Origin: Actinomadura opuntiae
Lineage (GTDB): Bacteria; Actinomycetota; Actinomycetes; Streptosporangiales; Streptosporangiaceae
Length of the DNA: 64,000 nucleotides
Assembly: GCF_030283205.1 (NCBI RefSeq)
Contig: NZ_JASNWF010000013.1
Coordinates: 249,041 to 313,040 of the forward strand
Direction: 5' to 3'
Every line of letters starts with the position of its first letter. The first letter of the stretch is position 1. Positions 41,279-51,924 of this stretch are shown here, piece after piece. The translations under genes and the position numbers were made by a program. The notes below the pieces were generated by a model that saw only the letters and a program-made list of their open reading frames with translations, was not told where the DNA came from and did not search any database.

Positions 41279-41348
41279 GGGCCTGGAGGCTCGCCGTAGC
41301 GCAGGGGCCGGTGAGGGGCATCCGCGCCCCGGCCATATCGTTGAGGCC

Positions 41349-43016
41349 GTGCCCGAGTCCACCTCTCTGACGCCGCCGCATGCCCCGGCGACGCCCCCGA
41401 TGGCCGACCACCGCCGCTGGCTCGGCATGGTCGTCATCAGCCTGGGCGTCTCGCTGGTCGTGGTGGACGCCACCATCGTCGGCGTGCTGCTGCCGCGGGT
41501 CGTGTCCAACCTGGACCTGACGACCGCCGGCGCGGAGTGGATCACCTCGGTGTACTCGCTGGTGTTCGCGGCGCTGCTGATCCCGTTCGGCCGGGCCGGC
41601 GACCTGTTCGGCCGGCGCCGGATGTTCGTGCTCGGGGTGGCGGTGTTCGCGCTGGCGAGCGTCGCCGCGGCGCTGGCGGGCGGCGAGGGCGCGCTGGTCG
41701 CGGCGCGGGCCGCGCAGGGCGTCGGCGCGTCCATGATCCTGCCGGCGACGCTGTCCACGGTGAACGCGGTGTTCACCGGCCGGGAACGCGCCATCGCGTT
41801 CGGTGTCTGGGGCTCGATGATCAGCGGGATGGCGGCGCTCGGCCCGCTGCTCGGCGGCGCCGTCGCCACCGGCGGCGGCTGGCGCTGGGCGTTCGGGATC
41901 AACCTGCCGCTCGGCGCGGCGCTCATCGCGGGCGCGTTCCGGCTGATGCCGGAGACCCGGGCGCCCGGCTCGGCTTCGCGGGGCGCGCTGCGGGAGATCG
42001 ACTGGCCGGGCGCGGCGCTGTCCGCGCTCGGGCTCGGCGCCCTGGTGTGCGGGCTCATCGAGGGCCAGACCTACGGCTGGTGGACGGCCACCCGCCGCTT
42101 CTCGATCGGCGGGTTCGACTGGCCGGGCACCGCGCTGTCGCCCGTCCCGGTCGTGATCGCGCTCGGGATCGTGCTGATCGCGGCGCTGGTGGTGGTCGAG
42201 CGGTCGCGGGCCGCGGCGGGCCGTCCGGTGATGCTGGACCTCGCGCTGTTCCGGATCCCGAACTTCCGGCACGGCAACCTCGCCTCGTCCCTGATCAATG
42301 TGGGCGAACTGGGGCTGCTGTTCATCCTGCCGCTGTTCCTGCTCGGCGTGCACGGCACGAACCCGCTGCAGATCAGCGTCGCGATCCTGCCGCTGGCCAT
42401 CGGGGCGTTCCTCACCGGCGGGTACGCGGGCAAGCTCGCCAACAGGCGCGGCGCGCACCGGGTCGTCCAGATCGGCATGGTGATGGAGGTCGCCGCCGTC
42501 CTCGCGCTCGGCGTCACGGTGTCGGCGACCACCGGCGGATTCGGGCTCGCGCCGTGGATGCTGCTGTACGGCCTCGGCCTCGGCCTGACGTCGGCGCAGC
42601 TGACGAACGTCTCGCTCGCGGACGTGCCGCCCGCGCAGGCCGGGCAGGCGTCCGGCACCCAGTCCACGGCCCGGCAGGTCGGCGCGGCCCTCGGCATCGC
42701 CCTCATCGGGACGGTCTTCGCCACCGGCCTCGGGCACGCGATGAGCGACCGGCTCGCGGGCACGTCCCTCTCCTCCGAGCAGCAGGCGTCCGTCACCCGG
42801 CACCTGCGCGACAGCGCCGGCACCTACGGGCGCGACCTGCACGACGATCCGGAGAAGGCCGTCGAGGCGCACGCCGCCGACGCGAGCCTCGCCGTCGCGA
42901 CCAGGCACGCCGCGCTCGCGACCGCCGCGATCCTGGCGGCGGGGCTGGCGCTCTCGCTGCGGCTGCGCCCGAGCACTGATCGACATCGGGAAGAATCGGA
43001 CCGCCAGGGCGGCTGA
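41349..43016 (+). CDS. DHA2-family MFS drug exporter (14 TM)
   Basis: This 555-residue membrane protein belongs to the 14-helix DHA2 (EmrB/QacA) branch of the major facilitator superfamily. Typical motifs are VVVDATIVGVLLPRV in helix 1, RAGDLFGRRRMFV in the loop 2-3, and GVWGSMISGMAALGPLLGG in helix 5 (motif C of drug exporters). It should use the proton gradient to expel toxic compounds. The GTG start at 41349 lies 7 nt after the -10 box TATCGT (41336-41341), so it may be leaderless. No regulator is adjacent. Confidence 0.87.
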   Translation: MPESTSLTPPHAPATPPMADHRRWLGMVVISLGVSLVVVDATIVGVLLPRVVSNLDLTTAGAEWITSVYSLVFAALLIPFGRAGDLFGRRRMFVLGVAVFALASVAAALAGGEGALVAARAAQGVGASMILPATLSTVNAVFTGRERAIAFGVWGSMISGMAALGPLLGGAVATGGGWRWAFGINLPLGAALIAGAFRLMPETRAPGSASRGALREIDWPGAALSALGLGALVCGLIEGQTYGWWTATRRFSIGGFDWPGTALSPVPVVIALGIVLIAALVVVERSRAAAGRPVMLDLALFRIPNFRHGNLASSLINVGELGLLFILPLFLLGVHGTNPLQISVAILPLAIGAFLTGGYAGKLANRRGAHRVVQIGMVMEVAAVLALGVTVSATTGGFGLAPWMLLYGLGLGLTSAQLTNVSLADVPPAQAGQASGTQSTARQVGAALGIALIGTVFATGLGHAMSDRLAGTSLSSEQQASVTRHLRDSAGTYGRDLHDDPEKAVEAHAADASLAVATRHAALATAAILAAGLALSLRLRPSTDRHREESDRQGG

Positions 43017-43059
43017 CACCCCCTGAATCCCTGTCGTCCCTCGAGAACGAACGGTAACC

Positions 43060-43926
43060 GTGGCCACGCTGAACCAATGGGTCGCCGGATCCCGGCCCCG
43101 CACCCTGCCCGCGTCCCTCGTTCCCGTCGTCGTCGGCACCGGCGTCGCGATCGGCGCGGACCACGCCGTCTGGTGGCGCGCGCTGCTCGCCGCGTTCGTC
43201 GCGCTCGTCCTGCAGATCGGGGTGAACTACTCCAACGACTACAGCGACGGCATCCGCGGCACCGACGAGGACCGGGTCGGGCCGCTGCGCCTCGTCGGCT
43301 CGAAGGTCGCGCCGCCCAAGCAGGTCCTCGCCGCCGCGCTCGGCTGCTTCCTCGCCGCCGCCGTGGCCGGGCTGGTGCTCGCCGCGGTCACCACCTGGTG
43401 GCTGCTGCTGGTCGGCGCGGTCGCGATCCTCGCCGCCTGGTTCTACACCGGCGGCAAGACCCCCTACGGCTACCGGGCGCTCGGCGAGGTGTCGGTGTTC
43501 GTGTTCTTCGGCCTCGTCGCCGTCGTCGGGACGGTGTACGTGCAGGCCGAGGAGCTGCCGTGGGAGGGGTGGGCGGCGGCGGTGCCGGTCGGCCTGCTGG
43601 CCTGCGCGCTGCTGGTCGCCAACAACCTGCGCGACATCCCCACCGACCGCGAGTCCGGCAAGCGGACCCTCGCGGTGCTGCTCGGCGACCGCCGCACCCG
43701 GATCCTGTACGCCGCGTGCGCCGCCCTGCCGTTCATGTTCGTGCTGGCGCTGGCCGCGCCGCACCCGTGGGTGCTGATCGCGCTGCTCGCGGCTCCGCTG
43801 TCGATCCCGCCGACGCAGAAGGTGCTGGGCGGCGCGTCCGGCCCCGCCCTGATCCCGGTGCTGGGCGAGACCGGACGCCTCCAGATCGCCTATGGCGTGC
43901 TCCTCGCCATCGGCCTGGCCCTGTAG
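43060..43926 (+). CDS. menA: 1,4-dihydroxy-2-naphthoate polyprenyltransferase
   Basis: This 288-residue membrane enzyme of the UbiA family attaches the isoprenoid chain to dihydroxynaphthoate in menaquinone synthesis. The first aspartate motif is NDYSDG (59-64), the second RDIPTDRESGKRT. About nine hydrophobic helices are seen. The GTG start fits the conserved N-terminus WVAGSRPRTLPAS. A terminator follows. No other men genes are in the window. Confidence 0.92.
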   Translation: MATLNQWVAGSRPRTLPASLVPVVVGTGVAIGADHAVWWRALLAAFVALVLQIGVNYSNDYSDGIRGTDEDRVGPLRLVGSKVAPPKQVLAAALGCFLAAAVAGLVLAAVTTWWLLLVGAVAILAAWFYTGGKTPYGYRALGEVSVFVFFGLVAVVGTVYVQAEELPWEGWAAAVPVGLLACALLVANNLRDIPTDRESGKRTLAVLLGDRRTRILYAACAALPFMFVLALAAPHPWVLIALLAAPLSIPPTQKVLGGASGPALIPVLGETGRLQIAYGVLLAIGLAL

Positions 43927-43940
43927 ACCGCGCGCCGGTG

Positions 43941-43966
43941 CCCGGCCTCCCGCATAGGAGGCCGGG
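43941..43966. terminator. Terminator between menA and ung
   Basis: CCCGGCCTCC (43941-43950) pairs with GGAGGCCGGG (43957-43966) around a 6-nt loop, followed by a G run. It lies between two convergent genes. Confidence 0.8.
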
Positions 43967-43986
43967 GGGCGTTCAAGCCGTGCCGA

Positions 43987-44667
43987 TCAGGCGAGGCTCC
44001 AGTCGATCTCCGGCTGGCCCGCGTCGACCAGCGCCTTGTTCACGGCGCTGAACGGCCGCGTGCCGAAGAACTTCTTCGCGCTGAGCGGGCTCGGGTGCGC
44101 CGACTCGATCACGGTGTGCTGCGGGCCGGTGATGAGCCGCGCCTTCTTGCGCGCGTAGGCGCCCCACAGCACGAACACGACGCGGTCGGTCTTGTCGTTC
44201 AGCGCGCGGATCGCGGCGTCGGTGAAGTCCTCCCAGCCCTGGCCGGCGTGCGATCCGGCCTCCCCGGCGCGGACCGTCAGCACCGCGTTCAGCAGCAGGA
44301 CGCCCTGGTCGGCCCACCGCGTGAGGTCACCGGACGGGGCGGGCGGCACCTCGAGGTCGGCGGCGAGCTCCTTGTAGATGTTGCGCAGCGACGGGGGGAG
44401 CCGCACGCCGTCGCGGACGCTGAAGCTCAGCCCGTGCGCCTGGCCCGGCCCGTGGTAGGGGTCCTGACCGAGGATCAGCACGCGCGCGGCGTCGAACGGG
44501 CAGTGCCGGAAGGCGTTGAACAGGTCCTCGCGCGGCGGGTAGACGGTCTGCGCGCCGTACTCCCCCGCCACGAAGGCGCCCAGCGCGGCGGTGGCGAGCG
44601 GGTCGAGCAGCGGGTCGAGCCGCTCCCGCCAGTCGCCGGGCAGCAGTTCCATCAGGTCGAGGGACAT
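43987..44667 (-). CDS. ung: Uracil-DNA glycosylase (family 1)
   Basis: This 226-residue enzyme removes uracil from DNA. It has the catalytic motif GQDPYHGPGQAHGLSFSV with Asp69, the conserved LLLNAVLTVRAGEAGSHAG strand, and the DNA-intercalating HPSPLS loop. ATG 44667 has GGAGGC upstream; longer frames have no homology-like sequence. It is convergent with menA. Confidence 0.95.
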   Translation of the reverse strand: MSLDLMELLPGDWRERLDPLLDPLATAALGAFVAGEYGAQTVYPPREDLFNAFRHCPFDAARVLILGQDPYHGPGQAHGLSFSVRDGVRLPPSLRNIYKELAADLEVPPAPSGDLTRWADQGVLLLNAVLTVRAGEAGSHAGQGWEDFTDAAIRALNDKTDRVVFVLWGAYARKKARLITGPQHTVIESAHPSPLSAKKFFGTRPFSAVNKALVDAGQPEIDWSLA

Positions 44668-44782
44668 CGTCCGTTGCCTCCGGGAAGGTGATCTCCAGTT
44701 GGGGGAACAGTAGCGCCGGGCACCGACACGCTGGCGGCCGAATGCCGGGAGTCGACGGGGGCCGTCCCTAGGATGATGCGAT

Positions 44783-45580
44783 ATGCCCGACTCCCCCCGA
44801 GCGTGCCGTGTTCGTGCCGTCGGGCGTGCCCGCGCGTCCGTCCTGCTGGTCCCGCTGGCCGCGGCCGGGCTGCTGTGCGGGTGCGGCGGGTCGTCCGGGC
44901 CGGTGACGCTGACGGTGCTGGCGTCCTCGTCGCTCACCGAGGTGTTCGGCGAGATGGGCGCGGCCTACCGGCAGTCGCATCCGGGCGTCCGGCTGAGGCC
45001 GGAGTTCGGCGGCTCGGCGGAGATGGCCGAACGGCTCGCCGAGCACGACCCGGGAGACGTGCTGGCGACCGCGGACACCGTCAGCCTGAACCAGGCGGAC
45101 CGGTACCTGGACGGCCATCGCCGGGCCATCGCCCGCACCGGGCTCACGATCGCCGTCGGGCCGGGCAACCCCGGCCGCGTCCGCGGGCTCGCCGACCTGG
45201 AGCGGCGGGGGCTGCGCGTGGTGGCCGGCGCGGCGTCCGTGCCGATCGGCCGCTACACCCGCCAGGCGTTCGCCAAGGCGGGGGTGAGCGTCCGGACGAG
45301 CGCCGAGGAGATCAGCTCCCGGGCCGTCCTGGACCAGATCCGCACCGGCGACGCCGACGCGGGCGTCGTCTACATCACCGACCTGCGGTCCGCCGGTATC
45401 GCGGTCACCAGCGTGCCCATCCCGGCGAACGAGAACGTCACGGTGACCTATTCCGCGGCGGCGGTGAAGGACGGCCCCCACGAGGAGGACGCGGACGAGT
45501 TCGTGTCGTGGCTGGTCACACCAGAGGCGCAGCGGCTTTTCAACAAGTACGGGTTCGCCACCCCGGTCGCCCCGCAGTGA
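44783..45580 (+). CDS. modA: Orphan molybdate-binding lipoprotein (ModA-like)
   Basis: This 265-residue protein has a signal peptide with lipobox LLCGC (lipidated Cys34) and a ModA-like periplasmic-binding fold: VLASSSLTEVFGEMGAAYRQ, FGGSAEMAERLAEHDPGDVLATAD and the C-terminal VSWLVTPEAQRLFNKYGF. It should capture molybdate or tungstate. The permease modB and ATPase modC are not beside it, so they must be elsewhere or it serves another purpose. The -10 box TAGGAT (44769-44774) ends 8 nt before the ATG, so the mRNA may be leaderless. Confidence 0.85.
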   Translation: MPDSPRACRVRAVGRARASVLLVPLAAAGLLCGCGGSSGPVTLTVLASSSLTEVFGEMGAAYRQSHPGVRLRPEFGGSAEMAERLAEHDPGDVLATADTVSLNQADRYLDGHRRAIARTGLTIAVGPGNPGRVRGLADLERRGLRVVAGAASVPIGRYTRQAFAKAGVSVRTSAEEISSRAVLDQIRTGDADAGVVYITDLRSAGIAVTSVPIPANENVTVTYSAAAVKDGPHEEDADEFVSWLVTPEAQRLFNKYGFATPVAPQ

Positions 45581-45731
45581 CCCGCGCCACATGCCGGTGT
45601 GCGTTCGCCCACCGCTGATACGGCACGGGAACGTCTCGTAGCGGAATCCCGTTTACCTCCCCGGAGCCCCGAACCGCGGGACCCCGCCGAAGTCGATCGC
45701 CCGTGCCACCCGCGGGCGAGATTACCGGGAG

Positions 45732-47792
<2,061 letters not shown>

Positions 47793-47869
47793 CCGCCGGA
47801 TACCGGCCAGGATCACGGAAAGTAGGTACGCTGGCTACACACGGTCCTCTACAGTGACGGGAGCCGAGC

Positions 47870-48556
47870 GTGATGGAGGAATCACCCAAAGTGAGCACAC
47901 TCGCCACTGTTCACCACCATCGCGAGTTCCCCGACACCCCCTACAACCTCTGGATGCGGGACGAACTCGTCGACCTGCTCGATCTCCCCCACGACGGCAC
48001 CCGAGTCGAAATCATCGGTGGGGAGATCGTCGTGTCACCAGGGCCCGATTACGGCCACAACGTCATCGTCCGCAGCGTGAGCGAGGGCTTCCTCGCGGCC
48101 AAGCTGACGGATCCGGCCTTCCCCTGGCGATGCGTCCAGACCCAGGACCTGAACCTCAGCGACATCCACGACGGATACATCCCCGACCTCTGCGTCCTCA
48201 GCAAGGAGGACGACCGGCAGGCCGCGGCGGCGCAGCTCACGAAGGTCGTCCCCCCGCATCTCGCGCTGGTCCTCGAGGTCACCTCGCCCAGCACCGCGGC
48301 CCACGACCGCCTGCCCGGCCTCCGCCGCGCCAAGCCGACCAAGTGGAACGGGTACGCACGGGTCGGCATCCCGTACTACCTGCTGGTCGATCGCGAGCCC
48401 GGCAAGGCCCTGACGACCCTGTTCAGCTCGCCCGACACCGCGTCCGGCGAGTACCGCGAGTCGGTGAGCTGGGAGTTCGGCGAGCCGATCAAGCTGCCCG
48501 ACCCGTTCGGGCTGGAGATCTCCACCGACGAGTGGGAGCCCTGGCAGCGCTCCTAG
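47870..48556 (+). CDS. Uma2-family (DUF820) putative endonuclease
   Basis: This 228-residue protein matches the Uma2 family: DGTRVEIIGGEIVVSPGPDYGHN, IPDLCVLSKEDD and HLALVLEVTSPSTAAHDR, which together give the restriction-endonuclease-like core (Glu, Asp, Glu-x-x). The role of these often multicopy proteins is not established. Possible starts are GTG 47870, ATG 47873 and GTG 47891; the last has GGAGGA (47875-47880) at normal distance. It overlaps the convergent SCO6745-like gene by 4 bp at the stop codons. Confidence 0.8.
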   Translation: MMEESPKVSTLATVHHHREFPDTPYNLWMRDELVDLLDLPHDGTRVEIIGGEIVVSPGPDYGHNVIVRSVSEGFLAAKLTDPAFPWRCVQTQDLNLSDIHDGYIPDLCVLSKEDDRQAAAAQLTKVVPPHLALVLEVTSPSTAAHDRLPGLRRAKPTKWNGYARVGIPYYLLVDREPGKALTTLFSSPDTASGEYRESVSWEFGEPIKLPDPFGLEISTDEWEPWQRS

Positions 48557-49398
48557 CCGACGCGCGGGAGGCCGATGGGGTTGGGGAAGGGCATCTCACC
48601 CGCGTCGGCCACGGCCCTCGCAGCGGGGACGAGGCGCTCGTACAGGGCCTTCGGGTCGTCCAGGACACGGTAGGGCGGCGCGGCGAGCGCGTCGGTGCGT
48701 CCCTCGATCCGGGACTTGAGCGAGCGCCCCGCGTCGGTCGCGGTACCGCCATCGACGAGCCCGCGGGCGGCGAGGGCCGCGGACGCCTCGTCCCACTGCT
48801 CCTGCGTCCAGCCCCGGCTCCGCAGCATCTGGTCCGAGGTGACCGCGCCGACGGCGGCGGCGAGGACGTTCGAGGTCAGGCCGTCGAGCCCCTCGCTCGT
48901 CAGGACGGCCACATGCCCGTCGCCGCGGTGCTCCCGCAGCGCCGTCGCCGCCTGCCACAGCGCCTCGACCGGGTCGTTCGGCATGTTCAGGTCGCGGTTG
49001 GCGGCGAACAGCGGACGGCCCGCCGCGTCCGCCGCCTCGACCGCGCGGTGCAGCATCGGCGCGGCCTCGGCGGCCACGGCGTCGATCCCCGGCACGATCC
49101 TGCGGAGCGCCCGTGCCGCCGCCGTGCCCCGCGCCGCCAGGATGCTCTCCGGTGAGGCGAAGCGCCAGGCGTCCGGGACGGCCCGCCGCACCCGGGACGG
49201 ATGGAACCCGAAGAACGTCGCCTCGACCACGCCCGCCGGCACCGCGCCGAGAGGGGCGCCGCGGCTGCCGAAGTAGCCCATCCAGAAGCCCTTCAGCCCG
49301 ACGCCCTTGTTCGCCTCCAGGCACTCGGGCGAGAAGTACGTCACCGCGTGCAGCGGCTCCAGGACCATCCACATGTCGCGCGCGATCGAGTCGTCCAT
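48553..49398 (-). CDS. SCO6745-like conserved actinobacterial protein
   Basis: This 281-residue protein matches the SCO6745-type family, with opening DSIARDMWMVLEPLHAVTYFSPE, then GFWMGYFGSRGAPLG, and a C-terminal winged-helix-like region (LRSRGWTQEQWDEASAALAARGLVDGGTATDAGRSL). The function is unknown; a DNA-binding role is suggested by the winged helix. ATG 49398 is the usual family start. Its stop shares the bases CTAG with the Uma2 stop. Confidence 0.82.
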   Translation of the reverse strand: MDDSIARDMWMVLEPLHAVTYFSPECLEANKGVGLKGFWMGYFGSRGAPLGAVPAGVVEATFFGFHPSRVRRAVPDAWRFASPESILAARGTAAARALRRIVPGIDAVAAEAAPMLHRAVEAADAAGRPLFAANRDLNMPNDPVEALWQAATALREHRGDGHVAVLTSEGLDGLTSNVLAAAVGAVTSDQMLRSRGWTQEQWDEASAALAARGLVDGGTATDAGRSLKSRIEGRTDALAAPPYRVLDDPKALYERLVPAARAVADAGEMPFPNPIGLPRVG

Positions 49399-49503
49399 CC
49401 GACGAACGCTAAGCCTCCGCTCTCCCACGCGACAACCCCGTCACTCCGGGGCAGGGGACTTCCCCAGCCTGTCGTGGGTAGGACGGCCCGGGGAGGGAGC
49501 GTC

Positions 49504-49977
49504 ATGGAGATCCCCAAGCGGCCCGAGCCGCCGTCGGGGCTGCGCCGGACCCTGTTCCGGCTGCCCGTCCACCTTTACCGGATGGGCCTGGGACCGCTGT
49601 TCGGCGACCGATTCCTGCTCCTCGAACACGTGGGCCGCGCGTCAGGCGAGCCCAGGCGGGTGGTCGTGGAGGTCGTCGAGCACTCCGGGGACGACTACGT
49701 GGTGTGCTCCGGCTTCGGTCCCCGGGCCGACTGGTACCGCAACCTGAGGAAGACGCCGCGGGCGACCGTCCAGGTGGGGCGGAACCGGTTCGCCGTGACG
49801 GCGCGTCCGCTGGACGCCGACGAGGGCGGGGAGCTGATGATCCGCTACGCGCCGCGCCATCCCCGGGCCACCGCGAGGCTTCTCCGCTACATGGGCTTCA
49901 TCGTCGACGGCACCAAGGACGACTACCGCCGCGTGGGCCGCGAACTGCCCTTCGTCCGCCTCACCCGCGTCCGCTAG
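49504..49977 (+). CDS. Deazaflavin (F420)-dependent nitroreductase-family protein
   Basis: This 157-residue protein belongs to the Ddn-type flavin/deazaflavin oxidoreductases: FRLPVHLYRMGLGPLFGDRFLLLEHVGRASGEPR, SGFGPRADWYRNLRKTPRATVQVG. Family members bind F420 and reduce quinones or xenobiotics. ATG 49504 has GGGGAGGGAG upstream. The stop overlaps the convergent transglutaminase stop by CTAG. Confidence 0.86.
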   Translation: MEIPKRPEPPSGLRRTLFRLPVHLYRMGLGPLFGDRFLLLEHVGRASGEPRRVVVEVVEHSGDDYVVCSGFGPRADWYRNLRKTPRATVQVGRNRFAVTARPLDADEGGELMIRYAPRHPRATARLLRYMGFIVDGTKDDYRRVGRELPFVRLTRVR

Positions 49978-50513
49978 AGCGTGGTGGGGAGCGCCTCGAC
50001 GGTGAGCGTCGACATCGACTTGAGAGCCTTCAGGACGGCCGGATGCGGCGTCGCGTGCACCGTCGGCAGGACCGGCACGGACGGGTAGGCGAGGCGGTCC
50101 TCCGAGGCGGAGAACTCCACGTGGACCTCGTCGTTGTTGCCGCGCGGGTCGAGCAGCACCCAGCGGTCGTCCACCAGCGCGGCGGCGAGGCCGTGCACGA
50201 ACCCGTCCACCAGCTGGTAGCACAGCCCCGCCTGGATGCCCCCGGCCCGCAGCAACGCCGCATAGGCGTTGGACTTGGCGTAGCACAGGCCGGTCCGCTG
50301 TTCGAGGACGTCGGACGCGCGCCAGGTGACGCGGTCGTCGCCGGCGTCCATCGAGTGGGTCACCTGGTCGCGGACATGGTCGAACGCGGCGCGGGCGTAG
50401 GCGATGTCGTCGCCGGTGCGCAGGTCCGAGGCGATCTGCTGGACGAGCGGGTGCTCGATGTCGATCGCCTCGGACGCGGCGAGGTAGTCCCAGGGCTCGG
50501 CGGCGAAGTCCAT
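49974..50513 (-). CDS. Transglutaminase-like protein
   Basis: This 179-residue protein has the papain-like transglutaminase core with the complete triad: Cys77 in RTGLCYAKSN, His107 in GFVHGLA and Asp122 in LDPRGNN. Such bacterial proteins may act as peptidases or cross-linking enzymes; the substrate is unknown. No signal peptide is seen, so it is cytoplasmic. It starts on the last base of the dapB stop (TGATG), so the two are translationally coupled. Confidence 0.8.
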   Translation of the reverse strand: MDFAAEPWDYLAASEAIDIEHPLVQQIASDLRTGDDIAYARAAFDHVRDQVTHSMDAGDDRVTWRASDVLEQRTGLCYAKSNAYAALLRAGGIQAGLCYQLVDGFVHGLAAALVDDRWVLLDPRGNNDEVHVEFSASEDRLAYPSVPVLPTVHATPHPAVLKALKSMSTLTVEALPTTL

Positions 50514-51250
50514 CACAGGCCGAGCAGCGACTCGATGCCCACGGTGAGCCGGTCGGGGCTGTCGACGACCTTCCGCACGGCCAGCAGGACGCCCGGCATG
50601 AACGACTCGCGGTTCATCGAGTCGTGCCGGATGGTGAACAGCTCGCCGTGGCCGCCCAGCACGACCTCCTGGTGCGCGACGGCGCCCGACAGCCGGACGG
50701 CGTGCACGTGGACGCCGTCCACGTCCGCGCCCCGCGCGCCGTCGACCTCGTCCGTCGTGGCGTCCGGCGACGGGGCGACCCCGGCCTCCGCGCGCGCTGC
50801 GGCGACCAGCTCGGCGGTCCGGTAGGCGGTGCCGGACGGGGCGTCGACCTTGTTGGGGTGGTGCAGCTCGACGATCTCGACGGACTCGAAGAACGGCGCG
50901 GCCTTCTGCGCGAAGTGCATCATCAGCACCGCGCCGATGCCGAAGTTCGGAGCGATCAGGACGTTGGGCCCCTTGCCGGTCAGCCACGACCGGACCGTGT
51001 CGAGCCGGGAGGGGTCGAAGCCGGTGGTCCCGACGACGGCGTGCAGGCCGTGGTCGACGCACCACTCGAGGTTGTCCATGACGACGGCCGGGCGGGTGAA
51101 GTCGACGACCACCTCGGCGGCGGTCAGCGGCTCCCGCTCGTCGTCCTGGTCGACGGCGGCGACGAGCTCCATGTCGTCGGCGCCCTCCACGGCCCGGCAC
51201 ACCTCGGCCCCCATCCGGCCGCGCGAGCCCAGCACCCCAACCTTGATCAC
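50513..51250 (-). CDS. dapB: 4-hydroxy-tetrahydrodipicolinate reductase
   Basis: This 245-residue enzyme reduces the DapA product with NAD(P)H in diaminopimelate/lysine synthesis. The nucleotide-binding GSRGRMG (8-14) and the active-site signature ELHHPNKVDAPSGTA (128-142, with His130, His131 and Lys134) are intact. It is the start of the conserved dapB-M16-pnp run in actinobacteria, here with a transglutaminase-like gene behind it and a holin-like gene between it and the M16 gene. Confidence 0.95.
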   Translation of the reverse strand: MIKVGVLGSRGRMGAEVCRAVEGADDMELVAAVDQDDEREPLTAAEVVVDFTRPAVVMDNLEWCVDHGLHAVVGTTGFDPSRLDTVRSWLTGKGPNVLIAPNFGIGAVLMMHFAQKAAPFFESVEIVELHHPNKVDAPSGTAYRTAELVAAARAEAGVAPSPDATTDEVDGARGADVDGVHVHAVRLSGAVAHQEVVLGGHGELFTIRHDSMNRESFMPGVLLAVRKVVDSPDRLTVGIESLLGL

Positions 51251-51309
51251 GTGTTCCTCCCGATGAAGCGTGCGTCGAGCCTACCGGCCCCCGCCCCGCC
51301 TCCCGCGCG

Positions 51310-51690
51310 TCAGTCCCGGTCGTCGTCCGCGACGAACAGGTTGAGCAGCCAGCTCACCACGCCGATGATGATCGCGCCCCAGAACGCGGGCCAGAACCAC
51401 TCCACATGGAACGGCACGTCCAGCTTCCCGGCCACCCAGCTGGTCAGCATGAGCAGCCCCGCGTTCACCACCAGGGCGATCAGTCCCAGGGTGACGATGT
51501 AGAACACGCAGCCGAGCACCTTGATGACCGGCTTGAGCACCGCGTTGATGATGCCGAAGATGATCGCGACGACGAGCAGCGTCAGCACCTTCTCGCCGGT
51601 GCTCCCACCGCGCACGTCGATGCCGTCCACCACGGCGGACGCCACCCACAGCGCGACCGCCGAGATCAACACCCGAATAAGGATCTTCAC
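51310..51690 (-). CDS. Small four-helix membrane protein (phage-holin/YvlD-like)
   Basis: This 126-residue protein has four hydrophobic helices (ILIRVLISAVALWVASAVV, VLTLLVVAIIFGIINAVL, VFYIVTLGLIALVVNAGLLML, FWGAIIIGVVSWLLNLFV) and matches the PF04020 family, named after phage holins but usually chromosomal with envelope-stress-related roles. The GTG at 51690 begins the first helix. The spacer upstream carries large hairpins. Confidence 0.8.
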   Translation of the reverse strand: MKILIRVLISAVALWVASAVVDGIDVRGGSTGEKVLTLLVVAIIFGIINAVLKPVIKVLGCVFYIVTLGLIALVVNAGLLMLTSWVAGKLDVPFHVEWFWPAFWGAIIIGVVSWLLNLFVADDDRD

Positions 51691-51810
51691 CCAGCGCCGA
51701 TACCCCGAGACCCCCGACCGAATCGCCGGCTGAACACCCGGACGCAAGACCGGACCCCAGCCCCTCACGGGCGGGCACGCGGAGCGAGCGCAGCGAGCGG
51801 AGCGGGCCCG

Positions 51811-51910
51811 CCCGACGGTTGTGAGGCTGTTTCGCCGCGGAGCGCCAGCGGAGCGGTGAAATGGCCTCACAACCGCGACGGGGGTTCCAGGGGGTCGCCC
51901 CCCTGGGAAA
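51811..51910. terminator. Two consecutive hairpins beyond the M16 gene
   Basis: Read on the minus strand after the M16 stop, the first hairpin pairs CCAGGGGG (51887-51894) with CCCCCTGG (51899-51906). The second is long: CGGTTGTGAGGC (51816-51827) pairs perfectly with 51864-51875, and TTTCGCCGC (51830-51838) pairs with GCGGTGAAA (51853-51861) inside it. The first looks like a terminator. The GAGCG/AGCGGAG-rich loop and flank (51778-51804) repeat a motif also present near 17000. Confidence 0.65.
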
Positions 51911-51924
51911 CACAGCCCCCCGGG

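Noticed and set aside
44668..44782. Molybdenum-cofactor riboswitch before modA
   Set aside because: The -10 box lies 8 nt before the start codon, leaving no leader that could fold.
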